Assembly: GCA_002077065.1 (NCBI GenBank)
Contig: NAJO01000006.1
Location: forward strand, 1,178,001 to 1,242,000
Length of the DNA: 64,000 nt
Source of the DNA: Cryoendolithus antarcticus
Taxonomy: Eukaryota; Ascomycota; Dothideomycetes; Cladosporiales; Cladosporiaceae
Direction: 5' to 3'
The notes beneath the pieces were generated by a model. It was not told where the DNA came from, made no database searches, and saw only the letters and a list, made by a program, of their open reading frames with translations. Positions within the stretch are counted from its first letter, which is position 1. The number at the start of each line of letters is the position of its first letter. Shown piece by piece: positions 42,845-52,510 of the stretch. The translations under genes and the position numbers were made by a program.

Positions 42845-44539
42845 ATGTATCGCGCACTTGCTGTCTTGGCCGTCGTCGGCAGCGCTGCTGCTCTGCCGGG
42901 CGGTGGCTACGAACACCCTCCGTCATACGGCGACAACTGGGGCAAGAACACTACTGAGTCGGGATGGGGATCAAAGACTTTGTCGTCGACGTCCGGCTGG
43001 AGTTCGACATCGAGTTCGACATCGAGTTCGACCGTATCGAGTAGCTCCTCGTCGAGCGTACCAGTACACCCCACAGGATCATACAGTCAGTCCTGGTCAT
43101 CCTCCTCGTCCAGCATACCAGTCTACCCAACTGGATCGTACTCGCACTCCTCATCCTCGAGCGTGCCAGTACACCCGACCGGCAGCTACTCGCACTCGTG
43201 GTCGTCTTCGAGCACACCAGTCTACCCTACAGGCAGCTATTCTCGCTCTTCATCATCGACACCGTCGGTACACCCAACAGGAAGCTATTCGCACTCTTCC
43301 TCGTCATCAAGCACGCCAGTATACCCTACTGGCTCCTACACTCACACGTGGTCGCACTCCACAGGCGGTCCTCACCCGACTGGCTATCCTCCACACCCGA
43401 CTGATTATCCTCCACACCCGACTGGTGGATCGGACACGACCACAACTCAGACTGCGACTACATATGTGACAACCTGCCCAGTCACCTACACCACTGAGGG
43501 CACCACCAAGACATCGTTGACCACAAGCACGGTGACAATCACCTCATGCCCGCACGGCCACTGCCACCCGACAACGCCTGCGCAGCCAACAACATACATC
43601 CCTGGCACGACCACCAGCGTGGTCTACGGCACTACCACATACCCAGTCACAACCGTCAAGACTTCCTTCGTGCCTCAAAGCTCGCCGGTTTTGACCCACA
43701 AGGGTACAACGTACTACAGCACCTCGCTGTCAGTCACCTATGCCACGACCGTCTATCAGACTACCTCGGTCTACAGCTCCACATTGTACCCATCGCCACC
43801 TGCCAGCACCCCGTTGGCACCAGTCACGCCCGTGATACCAGTGACATATACTACGCCCGCAGCACCAGTCTCGACTGGCTGCCCGGCCGCTACGACCGTG
43901 TACGCCGAGTCCTGCCCAGCTGGCCCGTACGTCACGGTCACCGAGACGATCTACACCTCCGCACACCCCAAGCCGACCACATACCCAGCTGGCGGTGAGG
44001 GTGGCCACTACACTACTGAGACGGCGACTATTACCTACGGCAACGGACATACCACGACCGTAGTGGTCTCGTACACCACCACTGCCACTGCTACCGAGAC
44101 TACGACCTACACTAAGCCGGGCCACAACTCGCTGCCACCGTACCCGACACACAGCAGCTCGTCGTCGACTGGTCCAGTCGGTCCCACTGGCACTGGTAGC
44201 TACACCAGCAAGCCTACTGGCTACTCGAGCTCCAGCAGTAGCAGCATCAAGCCCACTGGTTACACCAGCTCCAGCAGCAGCATCAAGCCTACCGGCTACT
44301 CCAGCTCGAGCTCCTACACCCCTCACCCCACCGGCTACTCCTCGAGCTCTAGCTCTTACACTCCCCACCCCACCGGCTACTCCAGCTCCAGCTCCAGCTC
44401 CAGCTCCTACACTCCTAAGCCCACCGGCTACAGCTCCTCATCCTCGTCGTCAAGCGCGACCTGGGCCAAGCCAACCGAGTCGAGCAGCACCTGGGGTCAC
44501 GAGTGGGCTAAGCCTACTATGTACGGACAGGGATGGTAG
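42845..44539 (+). CDS. Secreted Ser/Thr-rich mucin-like cell-wall protein
   Basis: Single exon, 564 aa. The signal peptide is MYRALAVLAVVGSAAALPG (cleavage probably after residue 17). Residues about 50-200 are Ser-rich with degenerate tandem units PVHPTGSYSHSWSSSS and PVYPTGSYSRSSSS, followed by short YPPHPTD/TG repeats. The middle (200-430) is Thr/Val/Tyr-rich with scattered cysteines and repeated TTY(V/P)TT-like motifs. The C-terminal part (430-545) has tandem PTGYSSSSS units and ends in AKPTMYGQGW. There is no hydrophobic GPI signal at the C-terminus, so it is probably soluble or covalently wall-linked. Heavy O-glycosylation is expected. Likely an adhesin or surface coat component. Repeat number is likely to vary between strains. 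Confidence 0.82.
   Translation: MYRALAVLAVVGSAAALPGGGYEHPPSYGDNWGKNTTESGWGSKTLSSTSGWSSTSSSTSSSTVSSSSSSSVPVHPTGSYSQSWSSSSSSIPVYPTGSYSHSSSSSVPVHPTGSYSHSWSSSSTPVYPTGSYSRSSSSTPSVHPTGSYSHSSSSSSTPVYPTGSYTHTWSHSTGGPHPTGYPPHPTDYPPHPTGGSDTTTTQTATTYVTTCPVTYTTEGTTKTSLTTSTVTITSCPHGHCHPTTPAQPTTYIPGTTTSVVYGTTTYPVTTVKTSFVPQSSPVLTHKGTTYYSTSLSVTYATTVYQTTSVYSSTLYPSPPASTPLAPVTPVIPVTYTTPAAPVSTGCPAATTVYAESCPAGPYVTVTETIYTSAHPKPTTYPAGGEGGHYTTETATITYGNGHTTTVVVSYTTTATATETTTYTKPGHNSLPPYPTHSSSSSTGPVGPTGTGSYTSKPTGYSSSSSSSIKPTGYTSSSSSIKPTGYSSSSSYTPHPTGYSSSSSSYTPHPTGYSSSSSSSSSYTPKPTGYSSSSSSSSATWAKPTESSSTWGHEWAKPTMYGQGW
43060..43440 (+). repeat. Degenerate in-frame tandem repeats within the mucin-like gene
   Basis: Units coding PV(H/Y)PTGSYS plus a serine run occur about seven times, then a CCACACCCGACTG-type 21-base unit occurs in close succession near 43390-43430 (coding YPPHPT). 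A second block of units coding PTGYSSSS lies at about 44200-44440. Confidence 0.7.
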
Positions 44540-44990
44540 AAAAGAGGATTGAGATTGACAGCAACTGTACAGACTTTGCATGAAGCGACATGACTATAGA
44601 CACCTTCTTTATTAGCGAGAGGCGTTTTGGAGTTCGCCTGATATGAGCGCTTGATATATAATGGGTATAAATTTGATATTGTCAACACCACTGCACTCTT
44701 CTATCTCAAATCTTCGCATCTTCTGCTGTGTCTGACTGGTCTAGTACGGCACACTGTGTCCGCGCTACCGACGCTCGCTGTTCGCGGAGAGTTGTAGAAG
44801 TTAACACGCCCTGTGCCCTCAGCTAAGCGTATCCACGGGGAAGGTCTCCAAACGTTGCATGTCTAGACACGTCGACAGGGTTCCGCATCGTTCCTTGTTA
44901 TGTACAATGTCTGACTAAATGTAATCGCATGCATAGTACTCTCTGCGTTTATGTCCTTGACTCCACTCAGGCTGCATCTTGTTTGCGTGA
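44540..44990. other. Intergenic, no supported gene
   Basis: 450 bases. The first part is AT-rich (TATATAATGGGTATAAA near 44655) and probably the 3' flank of the mucin-like gene. The second part is the promoter of the acidic protein gene at 44991. Confidence 0.45.
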
Positions 44991-45707
44991 ATGGACTCCC
45001 TTCTCACAGAACTCGTACGCGCGATGAGGAGCACTGCTAACGAGTGTCGCGCATACAACGAAGAAGATGGACCGGAGGTTGAATTCTATCACCGCGAGCG
45101 GGAAGTTGCTGAGGAGATACGAGACGGGTTCGAGGATTTGATAGAGAGAGTTCAGGTGATCATAAAAGGGATTGAGGAGGAGTTGGCAGCGGCTGGCGAA
45201 CGGGATAATAGTGATGGAGAGGACGAGAAGGGGGATGACGGAGATGGCGAGGACGAGAATGACGATGAAGTGAGCAGGGATGAAGCTGACGGCGAGTCGT
45301 CACCTTCCGGTGCATCAGCAGAGCATGAGGTTGAAGCGGAAGCGGACTCGCCACTTCTGCAAGAAGAGCTTGGCCACCACGCTACGACCGCTGTGCCGAG
45401 CAATCGCGGCAGAACCGCCTCCTCGCCACGTCGCCAGACTTACTGGGACATTGACGACATCGTCACGCAGATCCAAGTCGCCGGGGAGGAGCTTCAACGG
45501 CACGCTCAGACTTTGGACATGCATCTGCCGTACTGCAATTATTTTGAGGAGATTATGTCCGAATTGGAATGCATAGAAGACTCCCTGCGAGAGATCGCTG
45601 ATGGCTTGACCGACATGGTGAACTTCATGCCAGCTGAGGAATGTGACGAAGACGAAGAGGACGAAGAGGGCGAAGGAGATAATGCGGAAGAGTGGTGGCC
45701 TAGTTGA
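44991..45707 (+). CDS. Acidic helical protein, family member D (intact)
   Basis: Single exon, 238 aa. No known family is recognised. Architecture: an N-terminal helical domain (MDSLLTELVRAMRSTANEC, then EIRDGFEDLIERVQVIIKG), a strongly acidic Ser-containing linker (about residues 75-125), and a C-terminal helical module (TYWDIDDIVTQIQVAGEELQ, then ECIEDSLREIADGLTDMVNF and MPAEE) with an acidic tail ending EEWWPS. The last module, with ADGLxxMVxxMP, is shared with copies at 50446, 51408 and 52511, and more distantly 49339. This is the only plus-strand member and the only single-exon copy without an interruption. Location and function unknown; the acidic nature suggests a chaperone-like or protein-contact role, but this is a guess. 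Confidence 0.65.
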   Translation: MDSLLTELVRAMRSTANECRAYNEEDGPEVEFYHREREVAEEIRDGFEDLIERVQVIIKGIEEELAAAGERDNSDGEDEKGDDGDGEDENDDEVSRDEADGESSPSGASAEHEVEAEADSPLLQEELGHHATTAVPSNRGRTASSPRRQTYWDIDDIVTQIQVAGEELQRHAQTLDMHLPYCNYFEEIMSELECIEDSLREIADGLTDMVNFMPAEECDEDEEDEEGEGDNAEEWWPS

Positions 45708-46583
45708 GGCATGTCCGCGAGGGACGCAGTGCGAGTTGAGCTGAGGCCTGGGTTGATCATACTGCATGGCGACATGAATGTTAGGACTCTCGTGCACCCC
45801 ATCGTGAGGTGTGACAGGCTTGAGCAGTGAGTGCTACGGCCATTGTCCTGCTGGGAATCTGAAGAACGCATCAGTACTATGCTCATGATCAAGTACTTCT
45901 TGCGTGCTGCTCAATTCCAAGGCGTGTGCATATCAGGTTAGGTAGGAGTGTGATCAAAGCCTAAGCTCATTCGCAACGGTTCTAATGTCTCTATGGATCA
46001 TCGTGATGCGTGTGTGGAGAAAGGAGACGATCCGACGTACCTGGGTGCAGCACCATCTGACTTTGGTCGTGTTTGTTAGGTGATGTTGCAGCGCAGGAAA
46101 AGTCTCGTGTTTGTAAGATTTTCCGGGCGTGTGCTCAGCCCGCAGCCACGAGGGGCGCAGCGGAATTGGCGAAGGGATTCGCGCTAGTGAGGGGGGGTCT
46201 CCTTGAGAATGAAGTGTACCGCTCTTTGCGCACCACCAGCAGAGCATTGTTACCTCCTTTTGCTGATCAACTGTGCTGTACGATCCTCCACCACTGGCTT
46301 CCCTTTTCACACTCTTCCGATCGCTCCAAGACCGCGCATCGCTATCACGGTCACACCACATCGTCTCAGCCTGACAACCCCCGCCAAGCGCAAGGCTTAC
46401 GACTCCCTGATTATATCTACCGACTGAGTGCGGGCGCAGCGAGAGACCTTCGAGTCTAGTAGTGAAGTAGGCTTGCGACACTCGTGACTGTAGCAGTCTC
46501 GCACGGCGCATTGCGAAACACAACCCCCTTCTTCCGCGACTCCACTTCCCCACGGTCGCCCAAGGGCGACCACCACCGCCACA
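45708..46583. other. Intergenic; antisense frame unsupported
   Basis: About 880 bases. A 317-codon minus frame (45954-46907) overlaps the next gene's 5' end but has no domain and looks like a shadow. The right part should contain the promoter, and perhaps the true first exon, of the UPF0658 gene. Confidence 0.4.
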
Positions 46584-47883
46584 TTGGCGTCCAAAACACA
46601 CCAATACCGCACATCGCTCCTCGGCGGCAGCCTCGACCCCTCCTACCAGCCCCTCTCGGGCAATTCTTTCAGCAGCGACAGACGAGACGCCCCTCTGCCA
46701 CAGCCGCCCGCTTACACTACAGGCGGCGGGTACCATGATCGTCAGGGCCTGAGCAGTCTCCCGTCCCCAAAGAAGCGGAGATCCGGCCTGATGTACGTCC
46801 CCAACGACCGGTGGACGTGGAGCTTTACGCTCGTGGCGCTGTTCCAGGCGATCATAGCGCTGGCGTTGGAGGCGTATGTGTTTGGGAGGTTTGAGGCAAG
46901 TTTGCACTCTGGTGCTAGTGAGCAGTCGGCTGCGCGGACGATACCGACGTATCTTTCGCTCTACATCTTTGGCTTCATCTATGAGCTTGTGCTAGTGTGG
47001 GATGCGCTACGGGTGAAGAACACTATTCAGGTGATTGGGATATGTCTTTACAATGTTGGGATGTTGATCTATTCTGCGGTCAAGATGGACCAGATAGATG
47101 ATGCTATAAGGGAGCTGACGAAAGGGAATTGGATTGAACCTGGTATTTGGGACGACTTACGACCATTTCTCGTGGCGGCGCCTGCTGTGCTCGCGCTGGG
47201 AACGGTCGCACTCAGCTTCTGCGCGTGGAAGCTGTACGGCGTGTTTTCGTGGGACATCTACAAGAGCATCTCTGCGGATCTGCAGCTGAAGCGGCGATTT
47301 CTGGTTTTCCAGGTATGGCACTTTTCCCTGCTCTTAGCACCCTTCAAAAGCTAATGGTGATCTCAAGGTCTACATCACCCTCCTCAAACTCGACTTCTTC
47401 TTCTTTCTCGCCTTCACCGTCCAATTCCTCGTCATAGTCGGCGGCAGCTTCAAAGACGCCGAAATAATACTCACCATCATCGCCATCCCCGTCACAATCA
47501 TCATCCTCTGGCTCGCCGCCGTGGTGACCCGCCGCGAATCCTACGCCGGCCAGGCCTGCATTATCGTCATCTACTTCGCCGCCATGGCGTACTTCATCTT
47601 CAAGCTCTTCAGGATGTACGATAACAGTAACCCGGAGAAAGTCTTAGAGTACTACCCCGCGAGGAAGAGTCTGACGACTTTCGCGGTGCTGACGATATTA
47701 CTGTTGGTCGTTACGATTGTTACGGCGGGGTTGTGCACGAAGAATTTCAATAAGGGGCTTGCGCCGCACGTGAGACGGAGGAAGATTGCAAATCCAGAAG
47801 ACTCGTATAAGCCGTACCCGTCGGCGCATGATTTGAACAATCATCCCATGGGCCCCGTGCCGAATAGGATGACGATCGACTGA
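46584..47883 (+). CDS. UPF0658-type Golgi apparatus membrane protein
   Basis: Exons 46584-47312 and 47369-47883 (56-base intron, GTATGG donor, TCAAG acceptor), about 414 aa. Seven or so transmembrane helices can be seen, for example LVALFQAIIALALEAYVFG, YLSLYIFGFIYELVLVWDAL, FLVAAPAVLALGTVALSFC, LAFTVQFLVIVGGSF and LTILLLVVTIVTAGLC. Family motifs are MYVPNDRWTWSFTL and GICLYNVGMLIYSAVKMDQI, as in the uncharacterised S. pombe Golgi proteins. The cytosolic N-terminus (ASKTHQYRTSLLGGS) is also typical. The 5' end is odd: the frame is open back to a TAG at 46491 but contains no ATG before 46791. TTG at 46584 is in a strong Kozak-like setting (GCCACATTGG) exactly where relatives start. Alternatives are an unseen first exon or initiation at 46791, which would lose 69 residues. 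Confidence 0.82.
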
Positions 47884-48030
47884 GAGAGCATGGGAAGCAT
47901 TGGGATAGAATTGTGATACCACGGGATGGCGTTGTTTGTATAGGTATGCATATGCCATGAATGAAATGTCTACAACTTATCTCGGCAGGGCCTTGAGCTG
48001 TGCCGAATTCTCACTTGCATCACCGTTTCA

Positions 48031-49026
48031 CTACGCGGCCGCTGCGACTTGTGGCAAGTCCGTCGTATCGAAGACGCTCGCTGTACCACCATCCAGATCT
48101 CCCAGTTGCAGTTTCTCGACATCAGCTAGGCTCTTGGCAAAGAACGGACTATCGCTCCCACAGCAAGTTTCCTCGAGTTGCAGCCCTCGCTTCGCCAATG
48201 CCCTTGCATCCTCAAGTGCTCCCGTGCTATGCGCCATCTTCGCCGTTGCGATATACATCGTTGCGAGTTCTCTTCCACGGATTCCCTCCTGCTCGTACAT
48301 TCGCAGCATCGACTGCATGATGCTCAGCTCGCCCTTGCTACCGTCACTTTGCGCGAACTCCCGGACCTTGATCTGCAGGTCTGCTCTGCTTAGCTCGCCC
48401 CGTCGCGCGGCAGGCGTGCCCATCGCGCAAGCGGCGCATCCGCACTCGAACATGAAGCCTCGGAGAGCTTCTTGTCGATCGGCGGTCACCGCGCCGTGGC
48501 TTTCGAGATAGCTGAGTGTGAGCTCCTCGCCTTCTGGAACGGGCGAGAGGGTGTGCACGGTGAAGTGATCCAGGTTTGCGTTCCAGTTCGCTTCTGTGTT
48601 GGGCACACAAGCATGGTTCAACCTCGAGATGTTGGGGAAGATGGCGCGCATCGATGGCGATGTCGAGAGAGCGAAGTTATTGGACAGGAAGATGCTCCTT
48701 GCATTCAGATAGCTCGGCGCCCTGGGCCAGGTTATCGCGCCGTTCCTCTTGCCTATTACATTGGCCACGTCTCTCACCACCTCCTTCACCGTATGCCACC
48801 CCGCCTCCACCCACAGTCTCTTGCTCCTCTCCCTCGCATCCCCGCCGACTAGTCCTAGGAAGGTCTTGCGATCATGGCTTCCTAGTCGCCGTGATGCGGC
48901 GTACGCTTCACTCTCAGAAGCTACTGTGAACAATGGCTTCTCTGCTAGCAGGCGTGTGCCAGCGGGGATTAGTTGGGTGGCGAAAAGACCGATGCCCTTT
49001 GCGCCGGCGGGGCGGGCGATGAACAT
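48031..49026 (-). CDS. SET-domain protein (SMYD-like, no MYND)
   Basis: Single exon, 331 aa. Split SET domain: the N-part GIGLFATQLIPAGTRLLAEK (residues 11-30), the insert region, then NISRLNHACVPNTEANWN with NHAC at 137-140, GEELTLSYL at 166-174, and the post-SET cysteines CGCAAC near 198. The catalytic NHxCxPN and the substrate Tyr of LSY are intact. A C-terminal helical (TPR-like) part follows. No MYND zinc finger is visible. This group of fungal SET proteins methylates lysines of unknown, often non-histone, targets. No targeting signal is seen; the extreme C-terminus is poorly conserved (PQVAAAA). Confidence 0.85.
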   Translation of the reverse strand: MFIARPAGAKGIGLFATQLIPAGTRLLAEKPLFTVASESEAYAASRRLGSHDRKTFLGLVGGDARERSKRLWVEAGWHTVKEVVRDVANVIGKRNGAITWPRAPSYLNARSIFLSNNFALSTSPSMRAIFPNISRLNHACVPNTEANWNANLDHFTVHTLSPVPEGEELTLSYLESHGAVTADRQEALRGFMFECGCAACAMGTPAARRGELSRADLQIKVREFAQSDGSKGELSIMQSMLRMYEQEGIRGRELATMYIATAKMAHSTGALEDARALAKRGLQLEETCCGSDSPFFAKSLADVEKLQLGDLDGGTASVFDTTDLPQVAAAA

Positions 49027-49338
49027 GCGATGAGGGAAATGGTTTGGGATGTGGTCGCGTGATCACTTGGGGCAGTCGCGTGAGGAGATGCTGGATTGGG
49101 AAGGAGTAAAGTTGAGATGGGAGGAGATATGCTCACAGCTGGTATAAGACGAACGCAACTTTCGCCTCCCTTGATCTGAGATCCCCCTGCATCACCTAGT
49201 AACCACCCACACCTGCTCCCTTTCATGCGATCCTGATTCCCGCGATCATCGTCCTTGTTCTCTTAACCATCCTGCTGCTCATCCTCCTCGCCCTACTCCT
49301 CCTCCTCTTACTCCTGCTCATCATCACCATCATCGCCA
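49027..49338. other. Intergenic with CT/AT-rich low-complexity run
   Basis: About 310 bases, with a low-complexity stretch (repeats of ctcctcctc, catcatcacc) at about 49270-49345. It adjoins the C-terminus of gene A and is non-coding on the evidence seen. Confidence 0.4.
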
Positions 49339-50105
49339 TCATCTCCACTGGCCTCCATGCGAGCGATCGTGCCTCGCCAACACCGCAGCCGTAGCGCGCA
49401 AGCCACGCGCCATACGCCTCAGTCCTGACTGCAGGTTCTCGTAGGGGAGACTTTCATCGACGACGAACTCCCAGCTGCGTCTGACGATTGGCTCGAGCTC
49501 ACATGCGACGTCCGAAAGGTGGGTGATCAGATCTTCCACGGAGAGGGTGGCGTTCGAATCATTGGGAGTGGTGGTGGCAGTGGCGCTGTCTGGGATTTCA
49601 ATCTTCGCCTGCGCACTACTATCTGGCAGCCCAGTGAGGACGGGGCTCTCAGGACCCGCTTCGCTCTGTTGCCCTAGATTAGATCCAGCGTCAATCGTGG
49701 GAATGGCGTCGGTGATCGACTGCTCGCTGTCCTGCACCATCTCGTCTTCATCTCTCAAGTCTCCAGTCTCGCCGTCTCCTTGCTCATCACTTGCTCCTTA
49801 CTACTCAACTCCTCATGCTCTGTGTCATTCTGTTCATCATCTCCTTCCTCTTCCTCAGCTTCATCTCCCGCGTGAGGTCTCACAAGCCCTTGGCGATCTC
49901 TCACAGCCGTGCGGATCCTCATGATCAGTGCGAGGGTATTTTGGAAGTCGACATGGACCTCCTGTACCTCGTACCGCCTTGTCATGTACGCCTCAATCTC
50001 GGCCCAGCGCCCAGACGGATCGTTCAGTTCGTTACAACGAGCTACGATCTGGGTGAGCTGCTGGTGTAGGCTGTCGAGGAGACTTTCGATGCTAGGCAGG
50101 CTCAT
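49339..50105 (-). CDS. Acidic helical protein, family member A
   Basis: Exons 50105-49802 and 49745-49339 joined by a 56-base intron (49801-49746; GTAAGG donor, GATGAAG acceptor, no clear branch site), 236 aa. The start MSLPSIESLLDSLHQQLTQI aligns with the other members. The acidic linker (about 85-150) is rich in Glu and Ser, and the C-terminal module is LSVEDLITHLSDVACELE followed by LQSGLRRMARGLRATAAVLA. The ADGL..MP motif has become ARGL..AVLA, so this is the most divergent member. A frame change without intron (pseudogene) is an alternative. It opens a run of four minus-strand copies. Function unknown. Confidence 0.5.
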
Positions 50106-50445
50106 TCTTACCAAGGGCTTAGATAGAGCAGCAGACAGTTGCAGTTGCTGACATGATGGGATCATTCTGAAGGCTTTATGCTACTTAACACGCTTTGTGC
50201 TTCTATGCTGGGCTGTGGAGACCTCGAGAGCCGTCTAGTTCATGGCATATCATTCACTAGAACGTCTTGGAATCCAGTAGCAGCTGGACGCTTTGGGGAG
50301 TCTGTGTTGACCGACGCACGTTCTCTCGCATCCACACGGTTTACGAAGGCAGCGAACGATACTCGTCGACAGTGCTCAACCCGCATTGTCTCCACCTAAC
50401 TGACACGAGACTGCCACTCGGATCTACGTAGCCCATAACACTCTA
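50106..50445. other. Intergenic between family members A and B
   Basis: 340 bases, no features seen. It holds the 3' end of copy B and the promoter of copy A. Confidence 0.4.
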
Positions 50446-51114
50446 TCACATACCCCAATCCAACGGCATATTGTCAATCAACTCCGCCAATCCATCCGCA
50501 AGCTCCTTGATCTCGCCCTCCAATTTTCCCAAGATGCTCGGCAGGCTTTTTGGATCGAAATTGTACGGCAAGTACTCCGGGAAAACCTCTGTATGTGCCT
50601 CGAACTCCCCAGCAGCAATGGCGATATGTGCGAGCATTTGATCTCTAGTGCACGGGACATGCATATCGTCCGCAGTCGGGACCTCCAGGTCGTCATCATC
50701 GTCGCCATCAGAAGCGGAGGCGGGACCCTGATCAGGATCGCCGTGTGTTCAAGCGTCAGCGTTTGGTGGCGCTCCATCGGCCTCAGTAGCCACGTCTTCC
50801 AGCTGCTCGGCAATACCACGCAGGCTGAATGCCCCGCTTTCTGGCTGGTCCTGATTTGCTCCAGATGACCGACCACTCGCGCTATCCTCATCGCTTCGAA
50901 CGGTCTCCCTTCCCACTTCCTCCAGAATGTCCCGAATCTGCTGTAGCACCTCGTAAGTCATGTCTCTGGTCTGCTCGCACCAGGATCCCTCTTGGCCTCG
51001 CCAGAAGTCGTCTCTGCTCTCTTCGACAAATTTCTGGCATCCCCAGTGCAGACGTCGCAGCTCCACTCGAAGGGCGTAGAGGGAGGAGTCTAGGGTGGAT
51101 GTGTATGCAGACAT
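50446..51114 (-). CDS. Acidic helical protein, family member B, with internal TGA (intron or nonsense)
   Basis: The ATG at 51114 gives MSAYTSTLDSSLYALRVELR, aligning with member C. Reading runs in one frame to a TGA at 50751-50749, then continues open in the same frame through an acidic linker to the C-terminal module (LAHIAIAAGEFEAHTEVFPE, then EIKELADGLAELIDNMPLDW). Total length if read through is 222 aa, equal to its neighbours. A 66-base intron (donor GTGGCT, branch GCTGAC, acceptor ATCAG), a multiple of three, would remove the stop and keep the frame: exons about 51114-50794 and 50727-50446. The donor is weak. So this is either a functional two-exon gene or a copy disabled by one stop. 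Same strand as A, C and E. Confidence 0.5.
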
Positions 51115-51407
51115 GTAGGTTGCCAGTGTGTCAGTGTGAGAGACGGAGTTCCACATCGGATGACATATACAAGGGACCATAAGGTACAGAAGTTGCTAGA
51201 ACAGCGCGGCGGGATCTTGATGCCTGGCATAGACAGCAGATGTGAGAGGCGAAGTGGTTTGCAGGCTTTCCACCTGCACGATGCAGTAGTGAGAGTAGGG
51301 CCTCGGGTGCACTCAGGCAGCGTCATGATAGTCATTGTAAGTACAAGCAGCCTGGAGCTTCCCTCCGCCAGCCACTCGATCCCACCCTCACCCGCAAGTC
51401 ATGCCGT

Positions 51408-52073
51408 TCATTCATCGCAGTCCACATCATCCTCGACCCCACCGCGATCCAATGGCATACCCCTCACCATCTCCTCCAGTCCATCTGCAAGCTCCCTCAT
51501 CTCCCTCTCCATGATCTCCAGGATGTCCAGCAGAGCCTTACAACCGAAGTCCCAGTGCAAGTACTGAGGAAACAGCTTTTCATTCGCCTCTACATCGTCA
51601 GCAACGCGCTTCAAGCGCTCCAGTACCCGCTTCGTCGTCCAGTAAGTATGTCGATCGCCACTGTTCCCAGTCTGAACACCGCCGCCTTTCACCGGCGCGT
51701 CAGCGTCCGGCATCTCTTCATCGTTGCCATCCGTACTAGTATCCACCCGGCGCCTCTTCGCCACTCGATCTCCGATCCCGTCGTCTTCTGCTTCTGCTTC
51801 TGCTGGTCCCACTCCCTCTGTCGCTTGCTCATCGCTGTCGGCCTCCTTGACACGGATCCCCAGGTCCGCTTTCACTTGTTTTACAGCCTCACGGATCTTC
51901 TGCACCACTGCATTAGCTCCGTCCCTGACCCCTTGACAGAATGCCCCTTCCATGCCCAGCTAAGCCAGAGTTTGAGGGTCATCGAGGTAAGCGATGATGT
52001 CCGACGGCAGATTTCGTAGCTCCAGACGTAGAGCTATAAGAGAGGCGTCGATGAGGAGCTTGTGACGGGACAT
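51408..52073 (-). pseudogene. Acidic helical protein, family member C, with in-frame TAG
   Basis: Opens with MSRHKLLIDASLIALRLELR at 52073 and reads in one frame to a TAG at 51962-51960, then continues without a frame change for 182 codons to 51408. Aligned without gaps to member B from LRNL/LRRL to RD, the TAG stands opposite the Trp of FWRGQEG, so TGG to TAG is the simplest explanation. Downstream everything looks functional: charged linker with KRRRVDTSTDGNDEEMPDAD (possible nuclear signal), then TYWTTKRVLERLKRVADDVE and REMRELADGLEEMVRGMPLD. With the stop read through, length is 221 aa. A TAG at an intron acceptor is possible (CTTAG), but no good donor precedes it. A protein might instead start at 51953 (MEGAFCQGVRDG). 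Confidence 0.55.
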
Positions 52074-52510
52074 GGCGGTGGCGCTTGTGTGTGATTGGAG
52101 TGGAAGAGAGGCCAAGAGAGAAAGGCGAGGTATCAGAGGAAGTAGAAGTAGAGGTGAATGTAGAAGTGGAAGTGAAAGTGGGACAGAATACTCCAAAGGC
52201 TGCTAGCCCGCGACGAGCTCGCGGTACCTAGCAGAAACTCCGGGGACAAGACGGCCTGGTAGTTCGCAGACTTTCGCCCCCTCGAAGTCGCGCGACAGTG
52301 AGGTCGAGCAGCCCGACGAGACCTATAGCCATCTAGACGAGGGCGACGAAGCAATATTCCCAAGTCAGCGGGCGCGGACTGATCGACCTGAAATTCCTGT
52401 CAATAAGTCCAGTCGCAGCGTCGGAGCACCAGTCTACCCTGTTTGCAGCCCGAGATCATCGCTGCCTTCCTCACCTCCCCTTCCGCCTACTCCTCAAGAT
52501 CCTCATAACA
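52074..52510. other. Intergenic between family members C and E
   Basis: About 440 bases. It contains a purine-rich low-complexity stretch near 52130-52190 (repeats of gtagaagtggaagtg). No gene is supported. Confidence 0.4.

Noticed and set aside
43390..43440. Short direct repeats considered as a CRISPR or minisatellite
   Set aside because: Repeats are in-frame coding units of the mucin-like protein with no spacers.
45954..46907. 317-codon minus frame
   Set aside because: Antisense to the UPF0658 gene and without recognisable features.
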